DNA from: Acetobacter lambici
GTDB taxonomy: Bacteria > Pseudomonadota > Alphaproteobacteria > Acetobacterales > Acetobacteraceae
Assembly: GCF_011516885.1 (NCBI RefSeq)
Contig: NZ_WOTD01000005.1
Location: forward strand, 1 to 64,000
Direction: 5' to 3'
Length of the DNA: 64,000 bases
Below are positions 1 through 8,356 of the stretch, in pieces; within the stretch, counting starts at the first letter, position 1, and the number at the start of each line of letters is the position of its first letter. A program made the translations under genes and the position numbers. Under the pieces are notes generated by a model. The model saw nothing but the letters and a program-made list of their open reading frames with translations. It did not search any database and was not told the DNA's origin.

Positions 1-157
1 AGCGTCGCATTCGTCTGCCTCCCTCAAAGCGAGAAAAACAGTCAGCACAGGACGCCGGAAAGTACAACCCTCACGTACCATACTCAGGGCTTAACTGACG
101 ACACGCCGTAGATATGCTGGCCCGTAATCTCTTCCCTTTTCCAACAGGAGACACGCC

Positions 158-1339
158 ATGGCTGCCCCTTTGCCACCGCAAACACAGCAGGAGTTTCAGG
201 AGCGTGGTTTTTCCCGCAGGCAGATCGGTCGCATTGCCCTTGTGCTGGGTGCCGGTGCTGCTGTAGCAGGCATGCCATGGCACAGAAGCCGCGCAGATAC
301 TCTGCCCGTTGGCGGGACCTATCCACCGGGTTCCATTTTGCTCAATGGGAATGAATTCTGGACCGGCCCTTTCCCTTCGGCGCTACCTGCCGGGCAAAAA
401 GCGTTACTGAACGGCAACCGCTACCTGACCGGGCAGGAACGTCAGGCTCTTGTTGAAACAGCCGCAGCCTACGACCACATTGCGCCAGAACTCATAACCC
501 CATGGCCCGGTTCGAGCGACCCGCTGTGCAGGACCGTTATTTCCTTCTGTTCCCCAACGCAGGGCCTTGTGACCTGCGACCCCACATACGAGACTGTCTG
601 GGGTGTTGCGGAATGGCTGCAAATCCCCCTGACCAAAGTCCCTTTGCGCCCGGACAATGGTTATAAGGCGGATGTAAGGGCCATGCTCAAGGCCAACCCC
701 CATGCAGGCATGTATTACATATGCAGCCCCAATAACCCCACAGGTACCGTAACGCCTCTGGCCGATATTGCATGGTTGGCACGCAATATTCCTGCAAATG
801 CCGTTCTGGTGGTGGACGAAGCCTATCTGCACTTTAGCAATGCGCCGTCCGCTGTTTCCCTGCTTGGATCTTACCGTAATCTGATTGTTTTACGCACTTT
901 TTCCAAATTGTTTGGCATGGCGGGGCTTCGGCTGGGGTTAAGCATAACCCACCCCAGCCTGCAAAACAGAATGATGCGTTATGATGGTATTTACCAGACG
1001 ACCATGCTGTCCGTCCCGGCGGTAGCCATTGGCACCGACAGCCTGAAAGACCCGGCTGAAATTGCCAAACGTCGCGCAGAAACAAAACAGAACCGTAAAA
1101 CCATGCAGGACTGCCTGACCCATTACGGTGTGCGGACCATTCCGAGTGACGCCAACATGATTATGGCCGACTGGCGCAGAACTCCCGGCCCAATTGTTTC
1201 AACCTTTGCGCAAAACAATGTGATTATTGGACGGAGTTGGGATATATGGCCAACCTGCTCCAGAATTACCGTTGGCTCTACCAGTAACGTGCAGGCTTTT
1301 TGCAAGGCCATGGAACAGGTTGCCCTGTTGCTTAAATAA
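158..1339 (+). CDS. Tat-exported PLP-dependent aminotransferase (HisC-like fold type I)
   Basis: A 393-aa class I/II aminotransferase resembling histidinol-phosphate aminotransferase. The fold-type-I motifs are visible: SPNNPTG near residue 191, VVDEAYLHF near 220 (PLP-contacting Asp and Tyr), and the Schiff-base lysine in RTFSKLFGMAGLRLG near 250. The C-terminal RITVGS resembles the substrate-carboxylate Arg region. Unlike cytosolic HisC it starts with a twin-arginine leader: SRRQIGRIAL, then a hydrophobic Ala/Gly stretch ending near AGMP. This predicts folded, cofactor-loaded export to the periplasm. The ATG follows AGGAG with good spacing. It is monocistronic in the window and convergent with the amidohydrolase operon, separated by a strong terminator. 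The substrate is unknown; amino-acid or amino-phosphate transamination is inferred from family only. Confidence 0.85.
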   Translation: MAAPLPPQTQQEFQERGFSRRQIGRIALVLGAGAAVAGMPWHRSRADTLPVGGTYPPGSILLNGNEFWTGPFPSALPAGQKALLNGNRYLTGQERQALVETAAAYDHIAPELITPWPGSSDPLCRTVISFCSPTQGLVTCDPTYETVWGVAEWLQIPLTKVPLRPDNGYKADVRAMLKANPHAGMYYICSPNNPTGTVTPLADIAWLARNIPANAVLVVDEAYLHFSNAPSAVSLLGSYRNLIVLRTFSKLFGMAGLRLGLSITHPSLQNRMMRYDGIYQTTMLSVPAVAIGTDSLKDPAEIAKRRAETKQNRKTMQDCLTHYGVRTIPSDANMIMADWRRTPGPIVSTFAQNNVIIGRSWDIWPTCSRITVGSTSNVQAFCKAMEQVALLLK

Positions 1340-1366
1340 AAAATCTGGAAGAGCAAAACAATATAC

Positions 1367-1405
1367 AAAAAGGGAGGGAGAAATTGAATTTCTCCCTCCC
1401 TTTTT
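1367..1405. terminator. Bidirectional intrinsic terminator
   Basis: Near-perfect hairpin of A-tract, GGGAGGGAG arm and its complement, followed by a T-run, with only one or two unpaired loop bases. It lies between two convergent genes and has A/T tracts on both sides, so it can serve both strands. Confidence 0.85.
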
Positions 1406-1491
1406 CATAAAATCCAGCCCAGAAGCGGCTTCAGAACACGACCAGACTGAGTGTATGATCCCTAAAAAACACTCTGTGAAAAATGTTTTTT

Positions 1492-2736
1492 CTAAAAGAC
1501 CTGATCCGCCTTCAAAACTGCATGTAGCAGAACATTGCTCCCAGCGGTTACGTCCTCCGGCGTGGCACTTTCTGCCTCGTTGTGGCTGATGCCATGCAGG
1601 CACGGCACAAACACCATGGCGGTCGGCACAACACGGGAGACATACACCGCATCATGCCCCGCACCAGAAACAATATCGCGCATGGTATAGCCCAGCTCTT
1701 TTGTACTCTCCTCAACGCTGGCAATGCACCGTGGGTCAAAATGTACGGCAGGGGAGTTCCATGTTGGTGTAACCGTTACCTGCACGTCGTTCGCCTGCGC
1801 ACAGTCTTGCATACGCTGCAAAAAGTCCTCTTCCATGGCCTGCAACACCGGTTCTGACGGATTTCGCAGATCTACGGTAAAGCGCACCTCCCGCGGGACA
1901 ACATTACTGCTGGCAGGGAGTGCTGTAATAATACCGATTGTACTCAGCCCGTCCGGCGCATGGGCCTGTGCCACGGCGTTCACCTGCTCGATCATGCGGG
2001 CCGCTGCCAATAGGGCATCCTTACGCATGGGCATGGGAGTTGTACCGGCATGGGCAGACCGACCACGCACACTGACCTCGTACCAGCGCATGCCCTGCAC
2101 ACCTGTTACAACGCCTATGGTGCGTTCCTCTGCCTCCAGCACCGGCCCTTGCTCAATATGCAGCTCAAAATAAGCTGCGGCAGGGTGCTGGCCACATTTT
2201 TCTGCACCAACAAAACCGCCACGCTCAAGCTCGTGCCGCAAGGTAATGCCTGCCGCATCGGCCCTGCTGCCTGCAAATTCCTCGGTAAAGGCCCCACCAA
2301 AAACACCTGAGGCCAGCATGGGCGGGGTAAAACGGGCCCCTTCCTCATTGGTCCAGTTCACCACTTCCAGCGGGTGATTGGTGCTTATACCTTTGTCATG
2401 CAACGTCCGCAGAACGGCAACACCGCCCAGCACACCCAGAATGCCATCAAACCGTCCACCTGTGACCTGTGTATCCAAATGGCTCCCCATCATAATAGGG
2501 GGCAGGTCACTCCGGGTTCCGGGGCGGCGGGCAAACTGGTTGCCCATGGAATCATAGCTTACCGTGCAGCCCAGCGCGGTGCATGTCTGCTCAAACCACG
2601 CACGGACCTGCTGGTCTTCATCTGTCAGGGCAAGGCGGCACACGCCACCTTTCTCCGTTCCGCCAAAGGCTGCGGTTGTGACAAGATCATGCCACAGGGC
2701 CTGTCCATTGACTGTCAGGTCGGCATACTGGCTCAT
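1492..2736 (-). CDS. M20-family Zn-dependent amidohydrolase (N-carbamoyl-L-amino acid hydrolase / allantoate amidohydrolase type)
   Basis: 414 aa, the usual length for the hydantoinase/carbamoylase branch of M20 peptidases. Metal-site motifs are present: GSHLDTQ near residues 84-90 (His86, Asp88), GGRFDG near 93-98, the acidic pair NEEGARF near 130-136, HIEQGP in the middle, and GHDA towards the C-terminus. Family members cleave the carbamoyl or ureido group of N-carbamoyl amino acids, ureidopropionate or allantoate, releasing CO2 and ammonia. It is the last gene of a leftward operon after a guanidino hydrolase and a 2-hydroxyacid dehydrogenase, so a ureido product of the first enzyme is a reasonable substrate (inference). 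Exact specificity cannot be read from sequence. Confidence 0.85.
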   Translation of the reverse strand: MSQYADLTVNGQALWHDLVTTAAFGGTEKGGVCRLALTDEDQQVRAWFEQTCTALGCTVSYDSMGNQFARRPGTRSDLPPIMMGSHLDTQVTGGRFDGILGVLGGVAVLRTLHDKGISTNHPLEVVNWTNEEGARFTPPMLASGVFGGAFTEEFAGSRADAAGITLRHELERGGFVGAEKCGQHPAAAYFELHIEQGPVLEAEERTIGVVTGVQGMRWYEVSVRGRSAHAGTTPMPMRKDALLAAARMIEQVNAVAQAHAPDGLSTIGIITALPASSNVVPREVRFTVDLRNPSEPVLQAMEEDFLQRMQDCAQANDVQVTVTPTWNSPAVHFDPRCIASVEESTKELGYTMRDIVSGAGHDAVYVSRVVPTAMVFVPCLHGISHNEAESATPEDVTAGSNVLLHAVLKADQVF

Positions 2737-2771
2737 ATCCTGTCCATTCCCCGTTTCAAGCTATTTTATTA

Positions 2772-3716
2772 TCAGTAACCACGCGTGACATCACACAACA
2801 ACGCGGGTTTTTCCCCCCGCGCCAGGCAGTGTACCACGTCAGCCACGTAACGGGCCTGCACCTCCCGCGCAGCTTCAGACGCAACGTGGGGGGTTATTGT
2901 CAGGCGCGGGTGGTGCCACAGGGCATCTCCTTGAGGCAAAGGCTCGGGTGTCACCACATCCAGCACCGCGCCACACAATGTTCCATCATCCAGTGCACGG
3001 AGCAGATCGCTCTGCACCACGTGGCGCCCACGCCCCACATTTACAAAACCAGCCCCTTTGGGCAGGTGGCCAAGCAGAGCGTGATTGATCAACCCATCTG
3101 TTGCGGGGGTTGCTGGCAAAAGGTTTACCAACACATCCAGTTCGGCCAGAAAACTGGGCAGGTTGTCCACACCGTTCCAGACCGTCACACCATCCAGCAC
3201 GGCGGGAGTACGCTTCCAGCCGGACACGCGGAACCCGACATGGGCCAGCGCCTGCGCCACATAGGCCCCAAGGTGCCCAAGGCCCATAATGCCCACTCTG
3301 GTCGTGCTGGACGTGCGGCAGCATACATTGTTGCGCCATAGACCCTGCTGCTGCTGCACAGCCCATGTCCGCGCATCCCGCAGCAAGCCGATCACCGCCC
3401 ACAACACATAATCCGCCATAAGGCGGGCTGTCTGTTCCCCACCCATGCGCACAAGTGGCACAGAGCGTGGAAAGTGCGCATGCGCGAGCAGGTGGTCCAC
3501 CCCGGCCCCCGTGCATACAATGCCCTGCATACCCGCAAGGCGTTCCATATGCTCCGGCTCGGGGTGCCAGACCAGCGCGTAATCATCCGCGCCAGCTTTC
3601 CACGCGGGATCGTACCATGAACAGACATCCAGATCGGGAGCAACAGCCGCAAAAGCCTGACGCCAGTTCTCAAACGCCTGTTTACCATCCGCGCTGATAA
3701 CAATCCGTGCTGGCAT
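2772..3716 (-). CDS. D-2-hydroxyacid dehydrogenase, glyoxylate/hydroxypyruvate reductase A-like
   Basis: About 314 aa, matching GhrA-type enzymes. It has the Rossmann motif GLGHLGAYVAQAL, the catalytic Arg in NVGRGRHVV, the Glu in TPEPLP, and the His in TPHVASEAA. Family members reduce 2-oxoacids such as glyoxylate or hydroxypyruvate with NAD(P)H. I chose the ATG at 3716, preceded by GGGAGCAGGGG, rather than an ATG at 3788 that would overlap the upstream gene by 46 bases. It lies between a guanidino hydrolase and a carbamoyl hydrolase, and probably reduces or oxidises the oxoacid skeleton left by nitrogen removal (inference). Confidence 0.85.
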   Translation of the reverse strand: MPARIVISADGKQAFENWRQAFAAVAPDLDVCSWYDPAWKAGADDYALVWHPEPEHMERLAGMQGIVCTGAGVDHLLAHAHFPRSVPLVRMGGEQTARLMADYVLWAVIGLLRDARTWAVQQQQGLWRNNVCCRTSSTTRVGIMGLGHLGAYVAQALAHVGFRVSGWKRTPAVLDGVTVWNGVDNLPSFLAELDVLVNLLPATPATDGLINHALLGHLPKGAGFVNVGRGRHVVQSDLLRALDDGTLCGAVLDVVTPEPLPQGDALWHHPRLTITPHVASEAAREVQARYVADVVHCLARGEKPALLCDVTRGY

Positions 3717-3742
3717 TTGCCCCTGCTCCCTTACTGGCTGTT

Positions 3743-4615
3743 TTACGCCGTTTGCAAAGACTGGCGGCGCAAAGGCATGGTCATGCAATGGATGCTGCCC
3801 CCACCACGGGAGAACTGGTTCAGTTCCGGGTCAAGCACGGTCAGTCCTTCAGCCCGCAGCATGGCGTTGATGCGGGTGGAGTGGCGCGGGCTTACAACCC
3901 GATCACGCCCCAGAGCCAGCACATTGCACCCCATGTCCCGCATGGCCTCACGGTAGGTTACGGGCAGAATGCGAATACCCTGCTCACGGAACCATTCCAG
4001 ATCAACCTCGTCCAGCACGTCCACAGCGGCGATTGCAAGATTTTCCGCCACCATACAAAAAATAACGTCCAGATGCAGGAAATGTTCGGGGAAATGGATC
4101 ATGCGGCAGGTCCATCCTGCCTCTTCAAACCAACTAATGAACTCGGCGGCACCCTTTGTATCCGTGCGTCCACCACTAACCCCTACAGCCAGAAGACCGG
4201 GACGGATAATATGGATATCCCCCCCTTCAATCCGGCCTGCGGTGCAGGTGCGCCAGATTTCATCTGGAGCATAGAACGTGCGGATTTCCTTTTCCTCCCC
4301 CACCCGCTCGGGGCGGGAAAGGCTGGTCACTACCGTGCCAAAAGGCGTGGTCTGTGAGCTGTCCCGGGTGTAAACCTCGTATGGCATGCCTTCATGCGGT
4401 GTCAGGAAATGACAGGAAACATCTGCCCCCTTAAGGGTTGCGACCAGTTCATTAAACTGGCTGCTCAGGATGTTCCGATCAATGCTGCCACCGCCTGCCA
4501 TGGTCTGAATGGCGATATCGTTGCTCGGAATCCATTCATAGTAATCTGGCGGGCATAAAAGAACATCTGTCAGCACACCGGTTTCACTATCTATAAACCA
4601 CCTGTTTGCAGCCAT
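3743..4615 (-). CDS. Guanidino-group-modifying hydrolase (DDAH / arginine deiminase superfamily)
   Basis: 290 aa with the full set of pentein active-site motifs: TRD (83-85), EGGD (130-133), HLD (181-183) and the C-terminal GGGSIHCMTMPL with nucleophilic Cys277. Enzymes of this fold attack guanidinium carbon and release ammonia, an amine or a ureido product; dimethylarginine dimethylaminohydrolase is the closest named type. It is the first gene of a leftward three-gene operon, divergent from the LysR gene, which is typical for a LysR-controlled target. Arginine, methylarginine, an opine or another guanidino acid are all possible substrates. The superfamily call is firm; the substrate is not. 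Confidence 0.85.
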   Translation of the reverse strand: MAANRWFIDSETGVLTDVLLCPPDYYEWIPSNDIAIQTMAGGGSIDRNILSSQFNELVATLKGADVSCHFLTPHEGMPYEVYTRDSSQTTPFGTVVTSLSRPERVGEEKEIRTFYAPDEIWRTCTAGRIEGGDIHIIRPGLLAVGVSGGRTDTKGAAEFISWFEEAGWTCRMIHFPEHFLHLDVIFCMVAENLAIAAVDVLDEVDLEWFREQGIRILPVTYREAMRDMGCNVLALGRDRVVSPRHSTRINAMLRAEGLTVLDPELNQFSRGGGSIHCMTMPLRRQSLQTA

Positions 4616-4930
4616 GTCTTAAAAATCCCCAAGGTATCTGTTTTCTCCCGCAAGCTATCCGAGTCTCGTTTCGGACCCAATATGAACAGACATGAGTTTA
4701 CTTTAGTTTTTTCGCAAACATATCTCAACAACGCAGAAAACCGTCATTCTCCCATGCTCTGGAGCGCGCATGTTTATGCATTGCACCGGTTCTCTCTTCC
4801 CATCGTATATTTTACGCGTCATAATTATTCTGGATAAATAACAATAACGGTTTGCCAGCATAGAACAGGAGCTTTTGGCAGCACCCTCCGCCCTCTTCTT
4901 GACGCCCCATCTGACAGGAGCATTCAAACC
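4616..4930. other. Divergent control region between guanidino hydrolase operon and LysR gene
   Basis: 315 non-coding bases, A/T-richer than the flanking genes, expected to hold both divergent promoters and LysR operators. No tRNA or terminator seen. The best operator candidate is listed separately. Confidence 0.6.
4825..4837. promoter_or_regulatory. Candidate LysR operator half-site pair (TTAT-N5-ATAA)
   Basis: TTATTCTGGATAA is a short inverted repeat fitting the loose T-N11-A LysR consensus, about 94 bases before the LysR start and about 210 bases before the divergent operon. Such motifs occur by chance in A/T-rich DNA, so support is weak. Confidence 0.3.
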
Positions 4931-5884
4931 ATGACGGGAAGCAGCCACAAAACACCCGGCCTCAGAAAGAGACCTCGTGGCTTTCAGGGGCATGTTTCAG
5001 AAATTGATCTGCGGTTGCTGCGTGTCTTCCACACAGTGGCGGAACAGGGGGGATTCAGTGCGGCCGAAATTACGCTGGGCAAAAGCAAATCGTCCATCAG
5101 TCTGGACATTTCCGCACTGGAAACCCGTCTGGGCCTGACCATCTGCCTGCGTGGCCGCAGTGGCTTTGCCTTGACCGATGAAGGGCGCGAAGTGCTGGAG
5201 GCAACCCGCAAACTGTTTGTCAGCCTTGAACACTTCCGCCAGCAGATCAACCAGACCAGTGGCATGCTGAGCGGCACGTTCAACCTGTATGTCCCTGACA
5301 ACATACAGACCCATGGCGAGACACCGCTTGTCAAAGCCATTCACACATTTACGCAAAGCCACCCCGGCGTGTTCATGAACCTGCATTCTGCCTCCACCAA
5401 GGAGGTCGAGGTTGCGGTCATGACCGGGCAGGCCACGGCAGGCATAGCCCTTTACGCACAGGGGCAGGCCCCCATGGGCTGCCGCCCGCTTGTGGCGGAG
5501 GCTTCCTTCCTTTTCTGTGGCTCGCGCCACCCTCTTTTCCATATGCCTGAAGAGGACATCACGCTTGATGTTCTGACCAGCCACAGCATGGTCAGTGTGG
5601 CGGATGCCGCCACATCCGACAGGTGGGAGGAGATTCGCCCGCTCTTTACCTACCGCGCCAAGGCCGACAAGGTGGATGCACGCGCGCTCCTCATTCTTTC
5701 TGGCAGTTACATTGGCTTCCTGCCCGAAATTTTTGCAGCCCCGCTTGTTGCGCAAGGACTGCTGCGCCGGATTGTTTTTAACGATCTGCGCCTGATCACC
5801 TGCTGTCATTTTCTGGCGCGCACGTCTCCCGAAACCAGCCTGATGGTCGAGACGTTCCGTACCCTTCTGGAAGCTTCATATTAA
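4931..5884 (+). CDS. LysR-family transcriptional regulator
   Basis: 317 aa. The N-terminal winged helix-turn-helix spans about residues 22-80 (EIDLRLLRVFHTVAEQGGFSAAE, then the recognition helix around KSKSSISLDISALETRLG), followed by a periplasmic-binding-like effector domain. The ATG is preceded by AGGAG 10 bases upstream. Its stop codon overlaps the ATG of the transporter gene by one base, so regulator and transporter are translationally coupled. It probably senses the imported substrate or a degradation intermediate and controls both the divergent hydrolase operon and its own transport operon (inference from layout). Confidence 0.92.
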   Translation: MTGSSHKTPGLRKRPRGFQGHVSEIDLRLLRVFHTVAEQGGFSAAEITLGKSKSSISLDISALETRLGLTICLRGRSGFALTDEGREVLEATRKLFVSLEHFRQQINQTSGMLSGTFNLYVPDNIQTHGETPLVKAIHTFTQSHPGVFMNLHSASTKEVEVAVMTGQATAGIALYAQGQAPMGCRPLVAEASFLFCGSRHPLFHMPEEDITLDVLTSHSMVSVADAATSDRWEEIRPLFTYRAKADKVDARALLILSGSYIGFLPEIFAAPLVAQGLLRRIVFNDLRLITCCHFLARTSPETSLMVETFRTLLEASY

Positions 5885-7461
5885 TGACCAGCTTTTTCTC
5901 CCGCCTGCCGCTCATGCGCAGGTTCCGCCGTGTTGCCGCCCTTGCGGTTATGCTTGGCGCGCCCATTGGAGCGCACGGCACCACCCATGCCGAACAGATC
6001 CCCTCGTTTGTGCATGATGGCACACTGACCGTTTGCACAAACCCCACCCTGCCCCCGATGACATTTGTAAAAGGGCAGGATGTCTCCCACCCGGAAGGGT
6101 TTGACATAGACGTGGCGCAAGCGCTGGCCACGCGCTGGCAGGCCCGCCTATCCGTTATAACAATGGATTTTACTGGCCTGTTCCCCAGCCTTTCCGCCCA
6201 GCGGTGCGGTCTGGTCATGAGCGGGATTATCCGCACACCTGCGCGGGAAAAAAGCTTTGATGCCGTCTCCTATCAGGATACGGCTCTGGTTGTTGTCGGG
6301 CGCAAGGGCACGCCCTCCCTGAGCAGCATGGATGAACTCTCAGGCAAGGACGTCGCGGTGGAATCGGGCACCAGCTACGTGACCCGACTGGGCGTTGTAA
6401 ACGATGCTCTGGTGGCCGCGGGCAAGCCCCCCATGATTATCCAGCAATACCCGACCGAAGAGCAGGTTGTGCAGCAGGTGCTGATCGGGCGTGTGTTTGC
6501 CTTTGTCAGTCAGGATGTCGAGCTTTTCTACCGCATGCGCCAGCTCCGGGACAAACTGCATGTGCTGATCACCCCCGACATTCCCGATTACCGCCATTTT
6601 GCCATTTACATCCGCCAGAATGCGGAAGACCGGACACTGCTACAGAACGCCATATCGGCGCTGGATGCCGATGGCTCCCTGCAAACGCTCCGCACCAAAT
6701 GGTCTGTGACCGACCAGTCCACCAAGAATGGACCGGACGAGGCAGCAGCTAGCGGCATGTTTGACTGGTCTGCCTTTTTCTCGGCTCTGACGTCCACGGC
6801 TTTCCTGCATGGCGCGCTGATTACGCTCAGCGTGGCATTAATCTCGCACATTATTGCCATTACAATCTCTGTCCCCATCGCCATTGTGCTCAACAGCCCG
6901 CAGCAATCCGTGCTTAAAATTGCGCTCGAAGGGTATGTCTCCCTGTTCCGGGCAGCACCGACACTGCTCCAGCTCCTGTTTATCTGGAACGCCGTGCCGC
7001 AGTTTTTCCCTATTTTTCGGGAACAGTGGTTCACACCTTTTCTGGCGACCATTCTGGCCCTGTCCATTAACGAATCCGCTTATCAGGTCGAAATCAACCG
7101 AGCTGCCCTGAGTGCGGTTGATCCGGGGCAGGAACTGGGCGCGAGCGCTCTGGGGCTGAGCCGGCGCGATATTTACTGGCGCGTTATTTTTCCGCAGGCA
7201 TTCCGCATTGCCCTGCCGCCGACCATTAACGAGTTTATCAACCTGTTAAAAATCACATCGCTGGCGTCAGTCATCTCGTTGCAGGAATTGCTGGCCGTAA
7301 CACAGATACAGGTCGCGCGGACATTTGCCTTTACAGAGTATTATGCCGCCGCCCTTATTTACTATCTTGTCATGGTGTTCTTTTTCCTTTTCCTCCAAAA
7401 ACGGGTGGAACGACGTTTTTCCTGGTCCGACCGCAAAAAGGTTGTTTCCAATGCAGCATGA
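5884..7461 (+). CDS. ABC transporter: fused solute-binding protein and permease (polar amino acid/opine family)
   Basis: 525 aa. A signal-anchor at about residues 10-35 is followed by a bacterial family-3 solute-binding domain (about 40-270: TVCTNPTLPPMTFVKG, then GFDIDVAQALA). A His/Glu/Gln/Arg-type inner-membrane permease domain follows (about 295-515), with the EAA loop ELGASALGLSRRDIYWRV near 420 that contacts the ATPase. Binding protein and permease are normally separate genes; here they form one chain. The partner ATPase gene overlaps the 3' end by 11 bases. The class carries polar amino acids and opines, which agrees with the guanidino hydrolase next door. Confidence 0.9.
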   Translation: MTSFFSRLPLMRRFRRVAALAVMLGAPIGAHGTTHAEQIPSFVHDGTLTVCTNPTLPPMTFVKGQDVSHPEGFDIDVAQALATRWQARLSVITMDFTGLFPSLSAQRCGLVMSGIIRTPAREKSFDAVSYQDTALVVVGRKGTPSLSSMDELSGKDVAVESGTSYVTRLGVVNDALVAAGKPPMIIQQYPTEEQVVQQVLIGRVFAFVSQDVELFYRMRQLRDKLHVLITPDIPDYRHFAIYIRQNAEDRTLLQNAISALDADGSLQTLRTKWSVTDQSTKNGPDEAAASGMFDWSAFFSALTSTAFLHGALITLSVALISHIIAITISVPIAIVLNSPQQSVLKIALEGYVSLFRAAPTLLQLLFIWNAVPQFFPIFREQWFTPFLATILALSINESAYQVEINRAALSAVDPGQELGASALGLSRRDIYWRVIFPQAFRIALPPTINEFINLLKITSLASVISLQELLAVTQIQVARTFAFTEYYAAALIYYLVMVFFFLFLQKRVERRFSWSDRKKVVSNAA

Positions 7462-8203
7462 AACCACAAACCCTCCCATGATCTCCGTACGGGGCATGAG
7501 CAAACTGTTTGGCAAGTTTGTGGCCCTAGACCGTGTGGATTTTGACGTAAGCCGTGGTGAAAAAATTGTGGTGCTGGGGCCGTCCGGGTCGGGAAAATCA
7601 ACCCTGATCCGCACTCTCAACCAGATTGAACCGCATGATAGCGGCATGCTCACCATTGATGGCAAGCTGATCAACGACAAGACCGACCCCATACAACTCC
7701 GGTGCATGGTGGGAATGGTGTTCCAGAACTACAACCTGTTCCCGCACCTGAGCGCTCTGGAAAACTGTATTCTTGCCCCCATGCGGGTCAAACGCATGAC
7801 CCGCCTAGAGGCCACGACTCTGGCCCGCCGCTACCTTGATCTGGTAGGCATTCCCGATCAGGCGGACAAATACCCCATCCAGCTTTCTGGCGGCCAGCAA
7901 CAGCGCGTCGCCATTGCCCGCGCCCTGTGCATGCAGCCAGAAGTCATGCTGTTTGATGAACCAACCGCAGCGCTGGACCCCGAAGCCATTGTTGGTGTGG
8001 TCGGCATTATGGACGAACTGTCAGAACAGGGCATTACAACCGTTTGCGTAACCCACGAAATGGCCTTTAGCCGCCGAATTGCCGACCGTATTATTTTTAT
8101 GGATCAGGGGAAGATTGTAGAAATTACTCCCCCAGAAACTTTTTTTACCTCCCCAAAGACAGACAGGGCGCAGAATTTTCTTAACCAGATGCTCCGTTAT
8201 TGA
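7451..8203 (+). CDS. ABC transporter ATP-binding protein, polar amino acid type (GlnQ/HisP-like)
   Basis: 250 aa from the ATG at 7451, preceded by AAGG; the longer upstream reading would overlap the permease by 137 bases. Motifs in order: Walker [11 protein letters not shown]-loop [11 protein letters not shown], signature [15 protein letters not shown], Walker [15 protein letters not shown], and H-loop VTHEM. It powers the fused binding-protein/permease just upstream, with which it shares an operon (11-base overlap). Confidence 0.93.
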   Translation: MQHETTNPPMISVRGMSKLFGKFVALDRVDFDVSRGEKIVVLGPSGSGKSTLIRTLNQIEPHDSGMLTIDGKLINDKTDPIQLRCMVGMVFQNYNLFPHLSALENCILAPMRVKRMTRLEATTLARRYLDLVGIPDQADKYPIQLSGGQQQRVAIARALCMQPEVMLFDEPTAALDPEAIVGVVGIMDELSEQGITTVCVTHEMAFSRRIADRIIFMDQGKIVEITPPETFFTSPKTDRAQNFLNQMLRY

Positions 8204-8356
8204 CGCTCCACAAGGCCGCATGCCCGCGAACAAAAGTATGATTTAGTCATTTTCAAACGAATGTGCCTGATATTTCGTTATCAAATGGAAATGAAAAGAC
8301 CGGTTGCCTCTGAGCCCAGGGCCGGTTCCAACTGGAATAAAATCAGGAATACGGGC

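Noticed and set aside
7325-7450. Upstream extension of the ABC ATPase start
   Set aside because: It would overlap the permease by 137 bases and add residues unlike the family; ATG 7451 has its own ribosome site.
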